A stretch of DNA of 7,216 nucleotides from an uncultured Coriobacteriaceae bacterium (lineage in GTDB: Bacteria; Actinomycetota; Coriobacteriia; Coriobacteriales; UMGS124), in assembly GCA_900555105.1 (NCBI GenBank), contig USJP01000073.1, positions 1 to 7,216 on the forward strand, read 5' to 3'. How positions within the stretch are numbered: the first letter of the stretch is position 1; each line of letters opens with the position of its first letter. A program made the position numbers and the translations under genes. This document shows positions 1-5,642 of the stretch, in pieces. The notes under the pieces are model-generated. The model ran no database searches, was not told the DNA's origin, and was given only the letters and a program-made list of their open reading frames with translations.

Positions 1-180
1 GCCGGCAACGGCGGCGGGCTCGTCGGCCACGACCATGGCCAGGTCCAGGAGGTCGGGGTCGGGCTGGAAACCTGCGTGCACGGCGCCGGCCTTGAACCCA
101 GCGGCCACGCACACGCCGCCCTCCACATGCGAACCGGTGAAACCCGCGCTTGCGGGCACTTGCAGGGGCTTGTACTCCAT
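1..180 (-). CDS. argJ: ArgJ N-terminal part: glutamate N-acetyltransferase / ornithine acetyltransferase (partial, runs off the left edge)
   Basis: Only the first 60 residues are inside the window; the gene continues to the left. The ATG is at 178-180 and is preceded by AAGGA at 187-191 with 6 nt spacing, which supports this start. The visible sequence has the typical ArgJ amino-terminal pattern: a GGV (residues 21-23), then GFKAGAVHAGF (28-38), then a hydrophobic strand DLAMVVADEPAAVAG (46-60) corresponding to the family's usual start of the alpha chain. ArgJ moves the acetyl group from N-acetylornithine to glutamate, closing the acetyl cycle of arginine synthesis; some members also use acetyl-CoA. 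The protein normally cleaves itself into two chains at a conserved Thr, which lies beyond the window. The gene is first in its direction after the tRNA-Ala terminator, so it probably has its own promoter. Whether other arg genes follow cannot be seen. The family call is fairly secure despite the short fragment. Confidence 0.8.
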   Translation of the reverse strand, partial: MEYKPLQVPASAGFTGSHVEGGVCVAAGFKAGAVHAGFQPDPDLLDLAMVVADEPAAVAG

Positions 181-292
181 GGGCAATCCTTAGTCGAAGT
201 ACCACTGAATAAAGTACGGGTAATATACTTTTTGGTGAGTGGAACTGCTTTTAGAATACAAATTAGTTGCGGAATACACACAACAGCGGCAT
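181..292 (-). promoter_or_regulatory. argJ upstream region with a tandem 7-bp repeat (possible operator)
   Basis: This A+T-rich stretch lies between the tRNA-Ala terminator and argJ. It holds two copies of GAATACA on the plus strand (254-260 and 272-278), spaced 18 bp start to start. A TGAATAAA element follows nearer the gene (about 205-212). A possible -10 hexamer TATATT for argJ is at 222-227 on the minus strand, but no convincing -35 sits at the right distance. ArgR-type repressors bind A/T-rich boxes containing TGAAT/ATTCA half-sites upstream of arginine genes, so an operator is conceivable. The match to that consensus is only partial, and the regulatory role is inference. Confidence 0.3.
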
Positions 293-328
293 AAAAAAAC
301 TGCCGACCCGCAAAAGCGAATCGACAGT
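293..328 (-). terminator. Intrinsic terminator of tRNA-Ala
   Basis: On the minus strand a 13-bp stem (arms 316-328 and 299-311, with some G-T pairs) closes a TTTT loop and is followed directly by seven T (293-299). It begins 11 nt after the encoded CCA of the tRNA. It separates the tRNA unit from argJ. Confidence 0.9.
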
Positions 329-339
329 CTCAATGTCGG

Positions 340-415
340 TGGTGGAGATGAGGGGAGTCGAACCCCCGACCTCTGCCATGCGAAGGCAGCGCTCTCCCAA
401 CTGAGCCACATCCCC
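340..415 (-). tRNA. tRNA-Ala (anticodon CGC), 3' CCA encoded
   Basis: The minus strand folds into a full cloverleaf. The acceptor stem GGGGATG pairs with CATCTCC. The D arm is GCTC/GAGC, the anticodon stem is CTGCC/GGCAG with loop TTCGCAT, the variable loop has five bases, and the T arm is GGGGG/CCCCT with loop TTCGACT. The discriminator is A. The anticodon CGC reads GCG (alanine). The acceptor stem carries the G3:U70 wobble pair, the main identity element recognised by alanyl-tRNA synthetase, which confirms the specificity. Body 343-415 (73 nt); the CCA end is encoded at 340-342. It has its own promoter and terminator, so it appears to be a single-tRNA transcription unit. Confidence 0.97.
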
Positions 416-434
416 AAAACAAAGTGCAACGGTT

Positions 435-463
435 ATTTTTACATTGTGCGCAAACGCTGTCAA
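435..463 (-). promoter_or_regulatory. Promoter of tRNA-Ala
   Basis: A perfect TTGACA -35 box lies at 458-463 (minus strand). After 17 bp comes AAAAAT (435-440), or TAAAAA (436-441) at 16 bp, and a TG precedes AAAAAT as in extended -10 elements. Transcription would start near 428, about 13 nt before the tRNA 5' end. The -35 is very strong; the exact -10 register is uncertain. Confidence 0.75.
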
Positions 464-474
464 GAACCGAAATC

Positions 475-509
475 AAAAAAGGCGCGATGCAGCAAGCCTG
501 CACCGCGCC
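475..509 (-). terminator. Intrinsic terminator of the 6S-like RNA unit
   Basis: On the minus strand, a 12-bp stem (arms 498-509 and 481-492, one G-T pair) encloses a 5-nt loop and is followed by six T (475-480). No protein gene ends just upstream, so it must close the non-coding transcript that starts near 691. It lies just upstream of the tRNA-Ala -35 box and insulates the two units. Confidence 0.85.
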
Positions 510-519
510 CTCACATTTA

Positions 520-691
520 CGGTAAGGTCCAACCCCCACAAAGTTGCAAGTTGGCCCACCTCATCGAGGTGGGTACCCTCCTCGTGCATTTTGGCTTCCC
601 CAACGAAGGAGGATATCCATAGGGCACGCAATCCTGGGTTCCCTGCAAATTAATGTCGGCCGACCGCAGCTGGATAGCGGAGGCTGGACGG
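520..691 (-). ncRNA. ssrS: 6S-like regulatory RNA (SsrS candidate)
   Basis: This is an independent non-coding unit with its own promoter (697-725) and terminator (475-509) and no credible reading frame. On the minus strand its two ends form a 13-bp closing stem, arms 677-689 and 527-539, with only three wobble pairs. Inside is a wide unpaired region on the 5' side. Opposite it is a compact 3'-side hairpin, CCCACCTC/GAGGTGGG. A terminal arm follows, with GGGAACCC against GGGTACCC and CGTGC against GCACG. A long rod with a central bubble, a small hairpin on the 3' strand of the bubble and a length near 170-190 nt is the known layout of 6S RNA. That RNA mimics an open promoter, holds the housekeeping RNA polymerase holoenzyme and is released by synthesis of a short product RNA. 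The hallmarks of SRP RNA, RNase P RNA and tmRNA are absent. The call rests on architecture, not a sequence match; it could be another structured RNA. The ends are approximate. Confidence 0.6.
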
Positions 692-696
692 CTCAA

Positions 697-725
697 ACTA
701 TAGCAATATTGCCCCCGCGCGTGAA
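697..725 (-). promoter_or_regulatory. Promoter of the 6S-like RNA
   Basis: On the minus strand, TATAGT (697-702) is preceded by TGC, forming an extended -10. TTCACG (720-725) lies 17 bp upstream as a moderate -35. The predicted start is near 690-691, immediately before the 13-bp closing stem of the RNA. Confidence 0.65.
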
Positions 726-927
726 GAGAGAATCTTGCACAGTTTTCAACATTCTTTGCACTCTGGCATGAAACTCCTGACAGGAGCTCTCAAACCCTCT
801 GGTAGAGCTGTGCAGTGTGGCCTCCCATCAGCCCTACTTCAGTTCTAACGGGTAAAATCGCATGTGATTCTATTGAGCCGCCCCATGCCGGCACCTTATC
901 GGCAGGGCGGCGAATAAAGGAGCAACT
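726..927 (+). promoter_or_regulatory. Upstream region of the surface-protein operon, with a leader hairpin and ribosome binding site
   Basis: This 200-base stretch has no gene. It lies between the divergent 6S-like promoter and the surface-protein start. A stem of 7 + 4 bp, GCCGCCC/GGGCGGC (877-883, 905-911) with inner GCCG/CGGC (887-890, 900-903), ends 4 nt before the Shine-Dalgarno AAAGGAG (916-922), which is 5 nt from the ATG. Further upstream are a dyad CTCCTG-A-CAGGAG (774-786) and an AGCTCT/AGAGCT pair (785-790, 804-809). A TAAAAT at 853-858 could be a -10, but no matching -35 is seen, so the promoter is not located. The hairpin has no T run and is not a terminator. Confidence 0.5.
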
Positions 928-3408
928 ATGCGCCGCAACCACATCAGCGCGCCCCACCCGTGCGCGCAGACTTTGAGCGCCCTTGCCCTGCTGGCATCCC
1001 TTGCCGTTCCAGCAGGCTTCGCCGCACCCGCCTTTGCAGATGAGGCGCAATACGCCGAGCAAGGCGCACAGGCCGCCGAGCAGACCGCACAGTCCTCCGG
1101 GGCCACCACATCCACCTCGACGCAGGATTTGGCCCAGCCCCTTTCGGTAAAGAGCCTCTCGTGGGATTCAATTGAGGCAGACGAGGCGCTGCAGGGTCTC
1201 GTTGCACAGAACTCCCTGGCAGTTGATGTGTCCCTCACCAATGACACCGCCGCCGTGCAAGCGTTCTACACCGCCCTCAACGACATGCGCTCCCAGGTTG
1301 GGTCTGCCGCAATCGCACAGGACGCCGACCTCGAGACTGCCGCCTGGCAGCGCGTTGCCGAAAGCGTGCTGGCGCGCTCGGACGTCCGCCCCGATGGGAC
1401 GGCCTTCAACACCGCCAACGAGCGCATCGCCGCCGAGGTGCTCGTTTGGGGCTCTGCAACCGACGAAACCGACGCCAAGACGGTCCTCGCCACGCTCGTC
1501 AGCAGCGACGACTACGCAACGCAGGCCGGCTGGCTCATGGATGCCACGAACATCGGCTGCGCATGCGTGCGCGATGCGGACGGCAACGTCTCCTGGGCAA
1601 TCGAGCTCTCCTTTGACGGCGCCGCCCAATCCCAGGCACAGGTTGCCTCGGGCGAGGCGACCTACACGGTCAATGTCGCCGCCGCCAACGTCACAAACGT
1701 CACGCTGCCCGAAAAACTCGAGATGAAGAGTGGCGACGTCGTTCAGCCCAGCGTTGAGGCCACCGTCGAAGGCACCCTGTGGTTCGGCCCAGCGGGCTAT
1801 TCCTACGACTTCACCGGAGCCAAGGTTGCCGTGAAGACGGGCGGCTTCATCTGGAACAGCGCGAACACCTCCATTGTCTCGGCCACTGCCGACGGCACGC
1901 TCACGGCGATCAAGGCCGGCACCGTCACCATCAGCGCCACCGACGCCGACGGTTCCAACCCGCGTTTTGGCGTCGTCGTTGTCGACGGGGGCGCCCCCAC
2001 TGCCGCCTACGACCTGGGCACATGCACCATCGTGGGCATCACCGGCGAGGACGGCAAAGGCAACTTCTACCTCAACGACCAAGGCACCGTCACGATGCCC
2101 AACTTCAACGTCATGGCACCCGACGGCACCGTCATCGACCCGGTGAACTACACCGCCACCATCAACTACAACGAGCGCACCTCGATAGCCGTGCTTACAG
2201 TGAAGGCGAACTCCAAGAGTGAGCTGTGCTCGGGCATAGTCACCCGCCAACTCACCGTCGTGGACCCCGCCAAGCTGGCCGCACAACAAGCGGCCGCCGA
2301 GGCCGAGGCCCAGGAGGCACAGCCGAGCGAGGATGCGGCAGGTTCTGAGGGCGAAACGAACACCCAGGACGACCAGACCGGCGAGGCAGGCAGCGAAGGC
2401 AGCCAGGATACCGAGGGCAGCGTGGGCCAAGCGGACACCCAGGATGGACAGGCAGGCGTTGAGGGCACAAACGAAGAGGGAGCTGAGGATAGCCAGAACG
2501 GCGAGGGTGACGCGGGCGAGGCAGGCGACCAAGGCAGCGCGGGCGAGATAGGCTCCGGGGACGGCCAGGAAGCCGAAGACACCGACGCAAGCAGCACTGG
2601 TGCTGATGGTGAGACCGATCAAGGCGAAGCCGGAACGGCTGACGAGAGCACCCAGGACGGCACCGCCGCAGACGCCAGCAACGCCGAGGCAGCTGGCCCG
2701 GATGCCGCCACCCTGCCCGAGGGTACGGGCGATGCGCAGGGTACCGGTGACGTTGAGGCCATCACGACCACCAAGGACATCTCCCAGGGCCAGCTCACGC
2801 TTAGCTTCTCGTCGCTGACCTATACCGGCTCACCTATCCAGGCCACAGGCGCCACACTCACCGTCGGCGGCACGACACTCACTGAGGGCACCGACTACAC
2901 CCTGAGCTATTCCGACAACGTAAAGGTCGGCACGGCAACCGCCACTGCAACCGGCATCGGGGCCTGTACCGGCTCGCTGAAGACGACGTTTGACATCGCA
3001 CCGGCAGACATGAGTCTCACGAGCGTCACGATGCCGAACCTGCCCTACACCGGGCAGGCAATGTCTCCTCAGCCCAAGTCCGTCACTTACGAGGTCGACG
3101 GCGTCACCACTGAGCTTGTCGTGGGCGTGGATTACCAGGTCGTAGGCTTCACCAACAACACGAACATCGGCGACGCCACAATCGTGCTGCAAGGCATGGG
3201 CAACTTCACGGGCACGCTGATTGCCAACTGGAAAATCGTGCAGCAGGGCACGGGGGACGCAGGCACCACGCTGACCATTCCCCAGACGGCCGACCCCACC
3301 GACCTCGCAGGCATGGCCGCCTTCGGAATCGCAGGATCGTTGTTCTTGACTGCAGCGGGTGCGCTGTTCGCCCGCATGCGCCGCGATGCGGCGAGGGTCG
3401 GGAGGTAA
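928..3408 (+). CDS. Secreted, wall-anchored multidomain surface protein: degenerate CAP/SCP domain, Ig-like domains, acidic linker, MBG-like repeats
   Basis: This 826-residue protein is predicted to be exported and attached to the cell wall; its binding target is unknown. Residues 1-37 form a signal peptide (basic start, hydrophobic core, cleavage after AFA). Residues about 107-232 resemble a CAP/SCP domain, with LNDMRSQVG, RPDG (154-157) and NIGCACVRDADGNVSWAIELSF, but the usual active-site histidines are missing. Residues about 257-353 are a group-2 bacterial Ig-like domain (IVSATADGTLTAIKAGTVTI), and 358-446 form another beta-rich module. Residues 450-615 are an acidic linker of E, D, G, Q, T, S and A with no basic or aromatic residue. 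Two MBG-like repeats follow (619-690 and 691-771), each with YTG, GxDY and a GxGxxTG ending. The carboxyl end has IPQTA (784-788), a hydrophobic segment (about 792-815) and a basic tail, the layout of a sortase signal. The ATG at 928 follows AAAGGAG. The next gene starts 4 bases after the stop. Confidence 0.85.
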   Translation: MRRNHISAPHPCAQTLSALALLASLAVPAGFAAPAFADEAQYAEQGAQAAEQTAQSSGATTSTSTQDLAQPLSVKSLSWDSIEADEALQGLVAQNSLAVDVSLTNDTAAVQAFYTALNDMRSQVGSAAIAQDADLETAAWQRVAESVLARSDVRPDGTAFNTANERIAAEVLVWGSATDETDAKTVLATLVSSDDYATQAGWLMDATNIGCACVRDADGNVSWAIELSFDGAAQSQAQVASGEATYTVNVAAANVTNVTLPEKLEMKSGDVVQPSVEATVEGTLWFGPAGYSYDFTGAKVAVKTGGFIWNSANTSIVSATADGTLTAIKAGTVTISATDADGSNPRFGVVVVDGGAPTAAYDLGTCTIVGITGEDGKGNFYLNDQGTVTMPNFNVMAPDGTVIDPVNYTATINYNERTSIAVLTVKANSKSELCSGIVTRQLTVVDPAKLAAQQAAAEAEAQEAQPSEDAAGSEGETNTQDDQTGEAGSEGSQDTEGSVGQADTQDGQAGVEGTNEEGAEDSQNGEGDAGEAGDQGSAGEIGSGDGQEAEDTDASSTGADGETDQGEAGTADESTQDGTAADASNAEAAGPDAATLPEGTGDAQGTGDVEAITTTKDISQGQLTLSFSSLTYTGSPIQATGATLTVGGTTLTEGTDYTLSYSDNVKVGTATATATGIGACTGSLKTTFDIAPADMSLTSVTMPNLPYTGQAMSPQPKSVTYEVDGVTTELVVGVDYQVVGFTNNTNIGDATIVLQGMGNFTGTLIANWKIVQQGTGDAGTTLTIPQTADPTDLAGMAAFGIAGSLFLTAAGALFARMRRDAARVGR

Positions 3409-3412
3409 GCGC

Positions 3413-4567
3413 GTGAACCCGACCGAGCATTATCCCCTTCTCTTTCTTGTTGCGCTGCTTGCGACGCTCCTGGCAACCCCTCTGGCCAAGTGCATTGCCC
3501 AGCACCTGGGTGCTATCGACAAGCCCGACGAGAGGCGCATCAACAAGGTCCCGATCCCCCGTATGGGCGGCATCGGCATCGCCCTGGGACTTGTGGTTGC
3601 CGTGGCGGTGCAAGTGGCGGGGACCAAGCTGCTTGGGTGGCCCACCGTCTTCGTCCCGCATATGCAGCTGCAGGGCGTCGACTACAAGCTGCTGACCGTT
3701 GCCGTCGTCATTGTTTTCCTCACGGGTGCCATCGACGACGTGCGCAACCTCAAGCCCCGCCAAAAGCTGCTGGGACAGATTCTCGCTGCATGCGTAGCCG
3801 CTGCCTCTGGCCTGGTCATCGGCAATGTCGCCAACCCCCTCACAACCGAGCTCATTCCCATCGGCTGGCTCGCCTATCCCATCACGGTTGTCTACCTTGT
3901 GGCCTTCACCAACATCATCAACCTTATCGACGGACTCGATGGCCTTGCAGCCGGCATCACAGCCATTTCCTGCGCTGCAATGTTCTACCTGTCCTATGAG
4001 GCCCATCAGATTGACGCCGCCGTGCTCGCTTGCATCCTTGCTGGCTGCTGCCTGGGCTTTTTGCGCTACAACTTCAACCCGGCATCGATCTTCATGGGTG
4101 ACTGCGGCTCGAACATGCTGGGCTTTTTGCTCGGCGTCATCGCGCTGCTGGGCGTCAACCGCGTCGCGGCGGCCACGACCCTCATTGTGCCGCTCGTCAT
4201 CGCCGGCGTGCCCATCATCGACACGTTTGCCGCCATCGTGCGCCGTCGTCGCGGCCATACGGCCATTTCGCAGGCCGACACCGGCCACATCCAACACAGG
4301 CTTATCAAACAGGGCTTCGACCAGAAGCAGGCCGCAATCATGATCTACGGGTGGTCGATCCTGTTGGCGGCAGGCGCCATCGTCATGACAAAGGTCGCGC
4401 TCCCCTTGCGTTTCGTCGTGTTCATCCTGCTTGTAAGCGTCTCGGCTGTCTTCATTAGGAAGCTGCACCTCTTTAAGCCCGTGCTGCTGCACCGTTACAA
4501 CCCCAAAACGCATACCGATGAGATCGTAAGCGCCGAACAGGTAGAAGAGGAAAGCGCGAGCAAGTAG
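3413..4567 (+). CDS. wecA: WecA/TagO-family undecaprenyl-phosphate N-acetylglucosaminyl-1-phosphate transferase
   Basis: An integral membrane enzyme expected to move a sugar-1-phosphate (usually GlcNAc-1-P from UDP-GlcNAc) onto undecaprenyl phosphate, the first step of teichoic-acid-like or capsular glycans. The GTG start (3413) is chosen because GGAGG (3401-3405), inside the end of the upstream gene, lies 7 nt before it. An upstream in-frame ATG (3359) is buried in the preceding gene and would add 18 polar residues before the first membrane segment. The protein has 384 residues with about ten or eleven hydrophobic segments. Family motifs in order: DKPDERRINKVPIPRMGG (36-53), GAIDD (105-109) for Mg binding, NIINLIDGLDGLAAG (167-181), FNPASIFMGDCGSNMLGF (221-238), PIIDT (267-271), and ADTGHIQHRL (288-297), where the usual HxHHR has Gln for the middle His. 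It is closer to WecA/TagO than to MraY. The exact sugar and the wecA/tagO naming cannot be settled from sequence. It is likely co-transcribed with the surface protein. Confidence 0.88.
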   Translation: MNPTEHYPLLFLVALLATLLATPLAKCIAQHLGAIDKPDERRINKVPIPRMGGIGIALGLVVAVAVQVAGTKLLGWPTVFVPHMQLQGVDYKLLTVAVVIVFLTGAIDDVRNLKPRQKLLGQILAACVAAASGLVIGNVANPLTTELIPIGWLAYPITVVYLVAFTNIINLIDGLDGLAAGITAISCAAMFYLSYEAHQIDAAVLACILAGCCLGFLRYNFNPASIFMGDCGSNMLGFLLGVIALLGVNRVAAATTLIVPLVIAGVPIIDTFAAIVRRRRGHTAISQADTGHIQHRLIKQGFDQKQAAIMIYGWSILLAAGAIVMTKVALPLRFVVFILLVSVSAVFIRKLHLFKPVLLHRYNPKTHTDEIVSAEQVEEESASK

Positions 4568-4607
4568 ATTGACAAGCGGGCAAGTCGCACGCTCCACCAT
4601 ACACACG

Positions 4608-4645
4608 ACGCCCCATGTGCACGAGATGCAACATGGGGCGTTTTT
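4608..4645 (+). terminator. Intrinsic terminator of the surface-protein/wecA operon
   Basis: A perfect 11-bp stem, ACGCCCCATGT (4608-4618) with ACATGGGGCGT (4631-4641), encloses a 12-nt loop and runs into five T (4641-4645). It sits 40 nt after the wecA-like stop codon on the plus strand. Confidence 0.92.
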
Positions 4646-4880
4646 GTATGCACCGGTAGCGCAGTCGTCTGCATGTACCAGCACCACACTCATCGTCTGA
4701 GGGTGCGGCCCGTTCAACGACAGACGATGGCGCAGAGGTCACTCGCGCCTGCTAAGACTGTTTGCAGGGGTTTGCGTCCCAACAAAACGCCCCTAAGCCT
4801 TGCGTCTGGCATACGTGACTACACAGGGAATGGCCACGCATGCAGGGGCCGGACGCTCATGCAGGCACTCCTCCGCATGC
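4646..4880 (+). other. Gene-free convergent intergenic stretch with inverted and partial direct repeats
   Basis: These 235 bases lie between the two facing terminators and show no credible gene. Short open frames exist but lack ribosome binding sites and family features. It contains a 9-bp inverted repeat, CATCGTCTG (4691-4699) and CAGACGATG (4721-4729), with a 21-bp spacer. It also contains two near-copies of a CGCATGCA...GGGGCCG element (near 4837 and 4873), the second running into the rplT terminator. No function is assigned. Confidence 0.5.
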
Positions 4881-4916
4881 AAAAGGGGCCGCCCTCCTTT
4901 CGGAAGACGACCCCTT
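4881..4916 (-). terminator. Intrinsic terminator of the infC-rpmI-rplT operon
   Basis: On the minus strand, a 15-bp stem (arms 4902-4916 and 4883-4897, some G-T pairs) closes a GAAA tetraloop and ends in four T (4881-4884). It lies 33 nt after the rplT stop codon. It faces the plus-strand terminator at 4608-4645, so both convergent operons are closed. Confidence 0.92.
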
Positions 4917-4949
4917 CATGATTCAAGAAAACCTTGAACGCAAGAAAAC

Positions 4950-5336
4950 TTAGGCGTTCTGGGCCAGAGCGGCGCGAGCCTCAGCAACGGCGTTCTTGGC
5001 AATGGTGCACAGATCGGCGAAGGAGGCAGCGTCCTCGATAGCCATCTGGGAAAGGACCTTGCGGTCGAGCTCGATGCCGGCCAGCTTCAGGCCGTGCATG
5101 AACTGGGAGTAGCTGATGCCATTGATGCGGCAACCAGCGTTGATACGGGCGATCCAGAGCTTGCGGATCTCGCGCTTCTTCGTGCGACGATCGCGGTACT
5201 GGTACATCAGGGAGTGACGTACCTGCTCCTTAGCCTTACGGTAGCAGCGCGAACGGGCACCGAAGTAGCCCTTGGCCATTTTAAGAGTGCGACGACGCTT
5301 CTTCTTAGCATTGAGAGAACGCTTAATGCGAGCCAT
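4950..5336 (-). CDS. rplT: 50S ribosomal protein L20
   Basis: This 128-residue basic protein binds 23S rRNA early in assembly of the large ribosomal subunit. Family landmarks are clear: the amino-terminal MARIKR and the lysine/arginine-rich extension through residue 20; [19 protein letters not shown] (20-38); [20 protein letters not shown] (47-66); and the globular part with [24 protein letters not shown]. It is about 8-10 residues longer than most L20 proteins, the extra being an Ala-rich tail. AAGGAG (5346-5351) lies 9 nt before the ATG, and this binding site sits in a small hairpin (5342-5356). The gene is last in infC-rpmI-rplT, 47 nt after rpmI. In Firmicutes and Proteobacteria L20 represses this operon by binding its mRNA; whether it does so here is inference. 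Confidence 0.97.
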   Translation of the reverse strand: MARIKRSLNAKKKRRRTLKMAKGYFGARSRCYRKAKEQVRHSLMYQYRDRRTKKREIRKLWIARINAGCRINGISYSQFMHGLKLAGIELDRKVLSQMAIEDAASFADLCTIAKNAVAEARAALAQNA

Positions 5337-5383
5337 AGTTAGTCACTCCTTGTGACGAGGGAACGATAAGGAAAGAATCGGCC

Positions 5384-5581
5384 TTAGTGATCGAGAACCG
5401 ACTTGACGTACTTGCACTTCTCGGTCTTGTCCAGAGCGACCTGGCCGCGCAGCTGACGCTTACGCTTGGCGGTCTTCTTGGTCAGGATGTGGCGCTTGTT
5501 GCGCTGCACGTGCATGAGCTTGCCGGTGCCAGTCTTACGGAAGCGCTTGGCGACCGTCTTGTCGGTCTTCATCTTAGGCAT
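5384..5581 (-). CDS. rpmI: 50S ribosomal protein L35
   Basis: A 65-residue, very basic ribosomal protein with the standard L35 layout: [20 protein letters not shown] at the start, then [26 protein letters not shown], and a short VKSVLDH end. The length is normal for the family. The ATG at 5579-5581 is chosen because it gives the conserved MPKMKT start and follows AAGGAG (5589-5594) with a 7-nt gap. An in-frame ATG 33 nt upstream would add an unrelated 11-residue leader. It lies between infC (61-nt gap, containing an 8-bp hairpin) and rplT. A shared transcript with both is expected. Confidence 0.97.
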   Translation of the reverse strand: MPKMKTDKTVAKRFRKTGTGKLMHVQRNKRHILTKKTAKRKRQLRGQVALDKTEKCKYVKSVLDH

Positions 5582-5604
5582 TGAAGTTCTCCTTATATTC
5601 TCGT

Positions 5605-5627
5605 ACCCGGACACGGCGCGTCCAGGT
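5605..5627 (-). promoter_or_regulatory. infC-rpmI intergenic hairpin
   Basis: On the minus strand, ACCTGGAC (5620-5627) pairs with GTCCGGGT (5605-5612) around a 7-nt loop, with one G-T pair in eight. It has no T run and is not a terminator. It sits 10 nt upstream of the rpmI Shine-Dalgarno. In E. coli L20 represses translation through RNA structures in this same intergenic area, so a translational control role is possible. That role is inferred from position only. Confidence 0.45.
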
Positions 5628-5642
5628 TGGTACCAATGGGAA

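Noticed and set aside
239..622. A 127-codon plus-strand open frame over the tRNA-Ala and 6S-like region
   Set aside because: It overlaps a certain tRNA and two terminators, so it cannot be a normal gene. The peptide has no family features.
726..927. A riboswitch upstream of the surface-protein gene
   Set aside because: I compared the stretch with remembered core motifs of c-di-GMP, c-di-AMP and other common riboswitches and saw no match; only simple hairpins are present.
1168..2622. A 484-codon open frame on the minus strand opposite the surface-protein gene
   Set aside because: It mirrors the codon pattern of the plus-strand gene. Its translation is low-complexity (Ala, Gly, Val, Leu) without domain features, and the plus strand has signal peptide, domains and an anchor.
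3206..4717. A 503-codon open frame on the minus strand across the end of the surface gene and the transferase
   Set aside because: It is antisense to a clear membrane enzyme with all family motifs. The antisense product is rich in Asp, His, Gly and Gln with no recognisable family, and it crosses the plus-strand terminator.
4673..4921. An 82-codon plus-strand open frame in the convergent intergenic zone
   Set aside because: It lacks a Shine-Dalgarno, runs through the rplT terminator and has no recognisable composition or motif.
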